Shown here piece by piece: positions 57,192 to 64,000 of a stretch of DNA of 64,000 nt (positions are counted from its first letter, which is position 1; every line of letters begins with the position of its first letter). Origin of the DNA: Ignavibacteria bacterium (GTDB taxonomy: Bacteria; Bacteroidota; Ignavibacteria; Ignavibacteriales; SURF-24); assembly GCA_025612245.1 (NCBI GenBank), contig JAAXKQ010000011.1:1-64000 (forward strand), in the 5' to 3' direction. Under the pieces are notes generated by a model. It saw only the letters and a program-made list of their open reading frames with translations. It was not told where the DNA came from and ran no database searches. The translations under genes were made by a program, and so were the position numbers.

Positions 57192-58079
57192 ATGACTAAT
57201 ATCTATATCGGAACCGCCGGATGGTCCTACAAGGACTGGGTCCCAAACTTTTACCCAAAAGGACAGTCGGGAAGTTTTGACTGGCTGGAGTTTTACAGCC
57301 GCTACTTTAACCTCGTGGAGGTTAATGCAACTTATTACGCTTACCTGAGCCCCAAGGCAGCTGCGGGCTGGGTGGAAAAGGTCGCAAAAGCCGATCACTT
57401 TCTCTTTACGGTAAAGCTTCACCAGGATTTTACGCACGCAAGGAAATTTGAAAATGCGAACATAAAAGCCGTCCAGGCGAATCTGGACATCCTCTCGGAT
57501 GCCGGGCGCCTTGGTGGGCTGCTCATCCAGTTCCCTTATTCATTTGCCTTTGACTCTGCAGCCCTTGAGCACATAAGAATATTAAACGACCTGTTCGCGA
57601 GCTATAAGCGCTTTGTGGAGGTAAGGCACTCCTCGTGGATTAACCAGGAGGCTTACGGCTTTTTCCACGAAATGGACATTTCGCTTTGCACCATAGACCA
57701 GCCCCAGATAGGGCGTTCGGTCGCTTTTGAACCCATCGTTACAAACGCCAGTGCTTATTTCCGCTTTCACGGACGTAACGTCGAGGCCTGGAAGCAGTCG
57801 GTGCATAACTTCGGCAGGGATCAGAGCTACGAGCAGGCAAGTGAGAGGTATAAGTACCTTTATTCACCGGGCGAACTGGTGGAAATTGAAAATAAGATAA
57901 AAGAAATTTATGACAGGGTGAAGGATATCTACGTCGTAATGAATAATCATCCCAGCACCTACGGAATTGTCAATGCTTTTGAAATGATGCATATTCTGAG
58001 AGGAAGGTCGAGGGTTACCGTACCGGAGAATGCCATAAAGGCGTTCCCAAGATTATCTCCAATAGCTCAGGCAGGTTAA
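57192..58079 (+). CDS. DUF72-family protein
   Basis: IYIGTAGWSYKDWVPNFYPKG, VEVNATYYAYLS, FTVKLHQDFTH, VEVRHSSWIN, YVVMNNHPS. Confidence 0.93.
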   Translation: MTNIYIGTAGWSYKDWVPNFYPKGQSGSFDWLEFYSRYFNLVEVNATYYAYLSPKAAAGWVEKVAKADHFLFTVKLHQDFTHARKFENANIKAVQANLDILSDAGRLGGLLIQFPYSFAFDSAALEHIRILNDLFASYKRFVEVRHSSWINQEAYGFFHEMDISLCTIDQPQIGRSVAFEPIVTNASAYFRFHGRNVEAWKQSVHNFGRDQSYEQASERYKYLYSPGELVEIENKIKEIYDRVKDIYVVMNNHPSTYGIVNAFEMMHILRGRSRVTVPENAIKAFPRLSPIAQAG

Positions 58080-58089
58080 GAAACAATAT

Positions 58090-59235
58090 ATGCGCACAAT
58101 ATTTCACCTGGACCTGGATGCATTTTTTATATCGGTTGAACGCATACTCGACCCGACTCTTGAAGGAAAGCCCGTCATAGTAGGCGGGGACCCTCACGGC
58201 AGGGGAGTTGTAGCCGCCTGCTCTTATGAGGCCAGAAAGTACGGCCTTCGTTCGGGCATGCCTATACGCGATGCATACAGGCTCTGTACACACGGAGTCT
58301 ATCTTCACGGGCACCACCAGGAGTATTCAAATTATTCGCAGGCCGTAAAAAGGCTGCTGGAAGGCTATGCCCCTCTTATAGAGCAGGCGTCCATAGATGA
58401 ATTCTATATGGACTTTACCGGGTGCAGCAAAACATACGGGCCTCCTCTGCCTTTTGCCAGGCGCCTTCAGGAAGAAGTGCTGCAAAAACTTTCCCTGCCG
58501 TGTTCAATTGGAATAGCAAGCAACAAGACGCTTGCCAAGGTGGCCTCAGACTTCATGAAGCCCCGGGGAATTACTTTTGTATTACCCGGAATGGAAAAGG
58601 AATTCTTAAGGCGCATGCCCGTTGAGGCCCTGCCAGGCGTAGGAAAGGTTACGCTCAGGGAGCTTAACAGCAAAGGGTTCTATAAGGTGGGCGATATAGC
58701 AAACCTCTCGGAGGAGTACCTCAACGTGGCTTTCGGAAAGCATGGGCTTGACCTTTGGAACAAGGCCAACGGAAGGGGCAACGACTGCCTCAGCGTTTCT
58801 TTTGAAAGAAAAAGCATATCAAAGGAACATACATTTGGTGAGGATACCTCGGATAATAAAAAGGTGGAAAAAGTGCTTTTCGGCCTGACCGGGCACGTCT
58901 GCCAGTCGCTCAGGGACAGGAACTGGCAGACCTCAACCATCAGCATTAAGCTCCGTTACTCTGATTTTAACACCGTTGTAAGATCCAAGACAACCCTTCC
59001 AACCGATGACGACCAGGTGATCTACCAGACGGCAGCCGACCTGTTCCGCAAGGCCTGCCAGAGGAGGGTTGCCGTAAGGCTTATCGGTATTCATTTAAGC
59101 AACTTCTGCGAAGCTGCGGAACAGGAAGGCCTTTTTGATGCCGGCGGGCCCTCCAGAAGAAAAAGAATGCTGAGCGCGGTTGATGCGCTGAGGAATAAGT
59201 ACGGCTATGCGGCTCTTTTGCTGGGGAAAAACTGA
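58090..59235 (+). CDS. dinB: Y-family DNA polymerase (Pol IV)
   Basis: IFHLDLDAFFISVERILDP, VVAACSYEARKYGLRSGMP, ASIDEFYMDFTG, GIASNKTLAKVASDFMKP. Confidence 0.96.
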   Translation: MRTIFHLDLDAFFISVERILDPTLEGKPVIVGGDPHGRGVVAACSYEARKYGLRSGMPIRDAYRLCTHGVYLHGHHQEYSNYSQAVKRLLEGYAPLIEQASIDEFYMDFTGCSKTYGPPLPFARRLQEEVLQKLSLPCSIGIASNKTLAKVASDFMKPRGITFVLPGMEKEFLRRMPVEALPGVGKVTLRELNSKGFYKVGDIANLSEEYLNVAFGKHGLDLWNKANGRGNDCLSVSFERKSISKEHTFGEDTSDNKKVEKVLFGLTGHVCQSLRDRNWQTSTISIKLRYSDFNTVVRSKTTLPTDDDQVIYQTAADLFRKACQRRVAVRLIGIHLSNFCEAAEQEGLFDAGGPSRRKRMLSAVDALRNKYGYAALLLGKN

Positions 59236-59297
59236 TGGAAAAGACGGGGGAGAAAGCATGAAATTTACCTTAAAGCAGGCTGGGAGTACCTTTACGT

Positions 59298-60980
59298 GTG
59301 CTGTCGCTTCATAACCACTCTTACTATTCCATGCTCCAGGGTACAATGTCCCCGGATCAGATTATTGCCCATGCAAAGGCTTCAGGGAGCTCTTATGTTG
59401 CCTTAAGCGACAGAAATAATATGTACGGACTTATACAGTTTGCAAAGAAAGCTTTTGCAGAAAACCTTAAGCCTGTACTGGGGGCTTTAATTGATGACCC
59501 AAAAGACAGAACCTTAAACGCGCTTTTTATCGCCCGGAACAACCGGGGTTATTCTCAGCTCTGCAAGCTGATTACTGCAAGAAACCTGAAGGAGGATTTC
59601 GCGCTTCAGGAGGTCTTCAGCAGCGACATCAAGGATTTTTTCGTCATTTCATCTTCTCTGGGGCTCCTTAACAAGATCAAAGGATGCAAGTGCTGGAAGG
59701 AGAACATTTTTGCCGAACTGATAGTAACAGAAAGACGCAGGAGAAAAACAAGGGAACTCTATGAGTTCGCCAGGGCTAACGGCCTGCAGATTGTGGCCTC
59801 GCACCCGGCTTACTTCCTGAAGCCGGAGGATTATGAACTGCACCGGGTAGTTACTGCCATCAGGCTGAATTCCACTCTTTACAACCTCTGCAGTGAAGAT
59901 TTAGCCGATGAGGAGTACTGCCTCAAGTCTTCGGAGGAAATGGATAAGCTGTGGAAATCCCTGCCCGAGGCACTCTGGAACATCGGGCGTATTGTAAGGG
60001 AGTCTAACGTGGAGCTCGACCTGGGGAGCCGGAAATTTCCCGTATTTTCACTTCCCGAAGGGGAGACCTCATTTTCTTACCTCTGGAAGGTGGCCTTCCG
60101 CGGCCTCGAGGAAAAGTACAAGCCCATCACCGAAAAGGCCATTAAAAGGCTTCAGCACGAGCTGGAGGTAATTGAAGAACTGAATTATGCCGACTATTTC
60201 CTCATCATATGGGACGTAATAAGGGAGGCGCGTAAAAGAGGGATGGTTTCCATTGGACGCGGCTCTGCTGCAAACAGCCTCGTATCCTACTGCCTGGATT
60301 TTACGCAAGTCGATCCCCTGTACCACAATTTTTATTTTGAACGCTTCTTAAACCGCGGGCGCAAAAGCCCACCTGACGTGGACCTGGACTTCTCCTGGCA
60401 GGAGAGGGACCAGATAGTAAAATATATCTATGAAAAGTACGGCTTTAGCCGTGTTGCAATGATTTCCACTACCGTAACCTTCCGGGCCCGTTCGGCCTTC
60501 AGGGAAGTAGCCAAAGCCTTCGGCATTGCGAACGAGGAGATCTCGCGCTACAGCAAGTTCATCCCTTGGACAAGCGCGCAGAATCTGCCCGGCATTGCAG
60601 ACAAGTTCCCGGAGACAAAGTCACTGGATTTTAGCACCGAACCTTGGCGCTCAATAGTCCGTATTGCCTCCCGCCTGGCAGATTTCCCCAGGCACCTGAG
60701 CGTCCACCCGAGCGGAATTGTAATTACGGACCAGCCCATTACAAACTATGTAGCGCTTGAATATGCAAAGAATAAAGGGCTGGGACTTATAATTACACAG
60801 CCCGACATGTACTCCATTGAAGAGATGGGACTCATAAAAATTGACCTTCTAAGCCAGCGTTCGCTTGGTGTGCTGAAAGACACACTCCTCAGGATAAACA
60901 GGGGTCCTTCTGCTCCTGAGGGCAGCCTTACGGATGATCATTCCAAAGTCCGTGTCTTCCGGATAAATTCGCAAAACTAG
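59298..60980 (+). CDS. dnaE2: C-terminally truncated DnaE2-like DNA polymerase III alpha subunit
   Basis: PHP-type N-terminus (LHNHSYYSMLQG, LSDRNNMYGLIQFA), GRGSAANSLVSYCL, PDVDLDF, IKIDLLSQRSLGVLKDTL; stops ~30 residues later. Confidence 0.85.
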   Translation: MLSLHNHSYYSMLQGTMSPDQIIAHAKASGSSYVALSDRNNMYGLIQFAKKAFAENLKPVLGALIDDPKDRTLNALFIARNNRGYSQLCKLITARNLKEDFALQEVFSSDIKDFFVISSSLGLLNKIKGCKCWKENIFAELIVTERRRRKTRELYEFARANGLQIVASHPAYFLKPEDYELHRVVTAIRLNSTLYNLCSEDLADEEYCLKSSEEMDKLWKSLPEALWNIGRIVRESNVELDLGSRKFPVFSLPEGETSFSYLWKVAFRGLEEKYKPITEKAIKRLQHELEVIEELNYADYFLIIWDVIREARKRGMVSIGRGSAANSLVSYCLDFTQVDPLYHNFYFERFLNRGRKSPPDVDLDFSWQERDQIVKYIYEKYGFSRVAMISTTVTFRARSAFREVAKAFGIANEEISRYSKFIPWTSAQNLPGIADKFPETKSLDFSTEPWRSIVRIASRLADFPRHLSVHPSGIVITDQPITNYVALEYAKNKGLGLIITQPDMYSIEEMGLIKIDLLSQRSLGVLKDTLLRINRGPSAPEGSLTDDHSKVRVFRINSQN

Positions 60981-61085
60981 GGGGAGTTTCCCCCGTGTAG
61001 GGGAAAATCCTACAGAAACATTCCATAAAATCCCACAAAACTTTCAGAAACATCCCTATACCAATCTCCCCTTAAATCAACTATT

Positions 61086-61295
61086 TTGGTACATCTGTCA
61101 CTTATGAATTTACGTTTTGATAATATGAAACAGGAGCAAACAATGTTGTGGAATTTCTTTATACTATTATTTCTCTGGCTCATCGGGATGTCCAGCTCAT
61201 TAACACTGGGAGGCGGAATCCATTTACTCCTTATTCTTGCTGTAATTTCCCTTAGCAGGGAGTTTATAAGGGAAAGAAGGGAAAAATTCTTCTAA
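61086..61295 (+). CDS. Small membrane protein, lmo0937-like
   Basis: MLWNFFILLFLWLIGMSSSLTLGGGIHLLLILAVISLSREFIRERR; the true start is probably the ATG of MLWNFF. Confidence 0.7.
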   Translation: MVHLSLMNLRFDNMKQEQTMLWNFFILLFLWLIGMSSSLTLGGGIHLLLILAVISLSREFIRERREKFF

Positions 61296-61395
61296 GATTA
61301 AGCATTCCCGCCACTGCACACAAAAACAGATTTGCAACCATCAGGTTTTATGCAATGGGTGAAGTCATTTATATGAATTACGCAAAGAGAAAGGG

Positions 61396-62040
61396 ATGAA
61401 AATTCTTGAAAGTCACGACAGGTTAAACAGGTACAATTCCATTGCCCAGGTTCTAAGTGTGAACAGGGCAGTAGTTGCTTACAGCAGGGAACTTTCCTTT
61501 TCCACCTCAAAATTCTGCAAAGTAGTTGAAGTCATAAGAAAAAAACAAAAAGAATTTAATTTAGAGCATCGCTCCGGGCAGTTAAAAACGTTAAAAATAA
61601 AAGACGAACTGATAATAATATTGTCAGCCGTTTCGGGTGCTCTTTATGAATTTGGCAAAGAGACTGGAGATCCCGGACTTAAAAACCTCTCAAAATGCGG
61701 CCCGAAGGGGCTCTTTGCCATGGATGAGAATCTTCTGATAAGTAAGGCAGATGAAACCTACAGACTTTCAGAAAAATACTGCCGGGACTTGAAGGAGTAC
61801 AATATCGGGAAAAGCAGCCTGCAGTTCCTGAAAAGTAAAACCGCCGAATTCAAGGAAGCCCTCCGTGAAAACAGTTCGAAGTATTATTTTTTGAACCATT
61901 CCATCGTCATGCTCGACCGGCTTTTTATGCAGGCAGATGAAATTCTGAAAAATATAGACGGTTTTGTTGAAGTTTTAAGCAGCAACCATTTACAGTTCAG
62001 CAGGGACTACTTGAATATCCGCCATAGTAAAAATAATTAA
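61396..62040 (+). CDS. Helical protein of unknown function
   Basis: 214-aa ORF, charged alpha-helical composition, no recognised family. Confidence 0.55.
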   Translation: MKILESHDRLNRYNSIAQVLSVNRAVVAYSRELSFSTSKFCKVVEVIRKKQKEFNLEHRSGQLKTLKIKDELIIILSAVSGALYEFGKETGDPGLKNLSKCGPKGLFAMDENLLISKADETYRLSEKYCRDLKEYNIGKSSLQFLKSKTAEFKEALRENSSKYYFLNHSIVMLDRLFMQADEILKNIDGFVEVLSSNHLQFSRDYLNIRHSKNN

Positions 62041-62081
62041 AACCGGCAGAAAATCACCCGCCGGCGATAAACAAAAGCGCT

Positions 62082-62882
62082 TTAATCCTGAAATTCGCTG
62101 AATCCAAAACCCAGATAATTCATCTTTCCAAAACCGCACTGGTATCCTACCCTTATCAGCTCAGGATTTCCTTTTATTCTAAAAGGCACCACGTTTCCTA
62201 AAACAGCATAGTTTTTCTGGTTATATTCCAGCATAAATTTCGGTTTTAATTTTTTGCTCGTTTTTTCATTTGCGTATATGTAGTTCCTGTCCCACTGGAA
62301 AAAAATAAAATCATTACTTACCTGTGAATTGTAAATTGATTCATATTTTCTGCAGAGGTCCTCTTTTATCAGCTTACTTACCGTGCGTATGTCATCCCTG
62401 TAGGAAAAGTAGATGTTTCTCAGCACGTTTTTAATCATCTTCTTGCCGGGAAGGATAATGGGGGATTTGGGGACAAAAATAATATCGTCCCTGAAGAGAG
62501 GGTCCTGTATGGTTTCCACCTTGGTGATTAAAAAAGTCGTCTGCGACTGCCCCTTCTGAATAATCAGTTCCTTGTCGGACAGCCTGTCAATCACGTTACT
62601 TTTTATATAATCATTGATCAATGGGAAAGAAATGCTCAGGTGCGCATTGTTGCTTCTTAAAAAGAGCGTCTCTTTTTTGTGAAAGACATTTTCGAAGTGC
62701 AGATTGAAGGTAAAAAGCCCGAAAGGTTTATCGGTTGCCCTGAAGCCCTTACTTTTCAGATAATCCTTGAATTCAGGGGTTTCAAAACCCAGGAGGTTAG
62801 AAATTTCCTTTGAAACAATCGCATTGTAGTTGTACGGGAATTCTTTCTCCTTAATTGCCTTCAATTTAAGTACTAAACGCAT
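62082..62882 (-). CDS. CRISPR-associated Cas6-like endoribonuclease (tentative) or unknown protein
   Basis: 'MRLVLKLKAIKEKEFPYNYNAIVSKEISNLLG' start, 'FTFNLHF' segment and a Gly-rich C-terminus 'GYQCGFGKMNYLGFGF' resemble Cas6 RAMP architecture. Confidence 0.5.
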   Translation of the reverse strand: MRLVLKLKAIKEKEFPYNYNAIVSKEISNLLGFETPEFKDYLKSKGFRATDKPFGLFTFNLHFENVFHKKETLFLRSNNAHLSISFPLINDYIKSNVIDRLSDKELIIQKGQSQTTFLITKVETIQDPLFRDDIIFVPKSPIILPGKKMIKNVLRNIYFSYRDDIRTVSKLIKEDLCRKYESIYNSQVSNDFIFFQWDRNYIYANEKTSKKLKPKFMLEYNQKNYAVLGNVVPFRIKGNPELIRVGYQCGFGKMNYLGFGFSEFQD

Positions 62883-63091
62883 AACCCTCTCATTTTAGAA
62901 AAAACCAGCTGGAAACAGAATTATGATAACTAAAATACCAAGCTAAAATATTTTACAATTATTATCAACCCATATTAAATTTTAACTTTTCTGTTAAATC
63001 GGATTAAAGCAGAAAAAAATAAAGGCAAAGAAGCAGATTAAACATAAAGCGGGTCTCTCAAAACTGTTCAACCTCTTCTTTGCCTTTAGTT

Positions 63092-63385
63092 TTAGGACAT
63101 TGGAATTAATTTCTTTTTATATACCGGAGCCAGACTTTCAGTTGTGGACAGGTGCTCTTTAACGTTCTTGTTTGTTTTTCTAAACTGGGCAAAAATATAC
63201 TGCACGGTGCGTATACTCCAGTGATCCATCCTAGCCAGCTCATTGTAAGAAGGAACATAAATATCGTTGTGCTGACTAAAATACTTTCTGTACGAATACA
63301 GCTCCATGTGTATGCGTACTAAGTACAGTACAAATACCCATACCAGAAACAGCCAAAACAGTTCCATAGGTAACCTCCCTCTCAA
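63092..63385 (-). CDS. Small membrane-anchored protein of unknown function
   Basis: 97-aa ORF with an N-terminal TM helix (LFWLFLVWVFVLYLV). Confidence 0.5.
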   Translation of the reverse strand: MRGRLPMELFWLFLVWVFVLYLVRIHMELYSYRKYFSQHNDIYVPSYNELARMDHWSIRTVQYIFAQFRKTNKNVKEHLSTTESLAPVYKKKLIPMS

Positions 63386-63861
63386 ATAATGCTTCTTTAT
63401 CCCTGGATGATTGATTGGAAAAAATTAACAAAAAAACATGCCCTCTCTGAAAAAACATAATGTTATGTAACAAAAAATCTTTTTTGCTTATAAAAATAAG
63501 TGGTATAGAAAATTATAACCGGGCAAATGGAGTATAGTTTTTTAATAATTTCCCCTGGGGCGATGGTCATTCAATCCTGGCTTGATAAAGAAGTTTTCCT
63601 GTCTGGTCGTTTACATGAGTATCTAATTATAATATAAAACTTAATTTCATATACGCAAATCAATCCGAAAAAAAATCTTGCAAAAAAACTCGCAAAAATA
63701 TTTCTTTATTGCCTCGTGCTCTCAAGGAAAATTGCTTTATTTCAGTGATTTAAGGCATTGCGAAATTTGCATAGGCCTTATGAGTACGGGCCTTTGGAGT
63801 TATATTTTTTTGTAATTGATCTTAGCCCGCGCTGAGGCTCCAAGGGGCAGGCCGCGCGTTT

Positions 63862-64000
<139 letters not shown>

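Noticed and set aside
60975-61010. GGGGGA/TCCCCC short hairpin just after the truncated dnaE as a mobile-element scar
   Set aside because: Only a 6-bp stem with no direct repeats or transposase nearby; chance is likely.

Overview
The window looks chromosomal and comes from a Bacteroidota/Ignavibacteria-like bacterium. Evidence for this is a T9SS C-terminal sorting domain, an ECF/FecR/TonB-STN cluster, and 'SGxRDYxWxID'-type beta-propeller lipoproteins. From left to right it contains: (1) a patch of propeller lipoprotein paralogs with decayed genes and a small two-component remnant; (2) a 1349-aa protein with TPR-like repeats and three tandem CbxX/CfxQ-type AAA+ ATPase modules; (3) purE; (4) a ~12.4-kb [FeFe]-hydrogenase locus (13.0-25.5 kb) in which two trimeric HydCBA-type enzymes of different architecture flank an [FeFe]-hydrogenase-like sensor histidine kinase and three further signalling proteins; (5) an ECF sigma / FecR / STN-TonB receptor / DUF4876-like / outer-membrane protein cluster; (6) a T9SS-secreted BNR protein and M28 and M16 peptidases; (7) a NapH/CcoG-like polyferredoxin fused to repeated heavy-metal-domain-like modules; (8) a molybdenum-cofactor block containing an unpaired half-size ChrA transporter; (9) a GT2 glycosyltransferase / deacetylase-like / FN3 group and a large PAS hybrid kinase with a degenerate ATPase domain; (10) an apparent SOS mutagenesis operon, lexA-DUF72-dinB-truncated dnaE2, preceded by two perfect palindromes. 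The strongest candidates for something new are the double-hydrogenase plus H2-sensor locus and the lexA operon with its truncated DnaE. Everything here is from reading the sequence; no database search was run.
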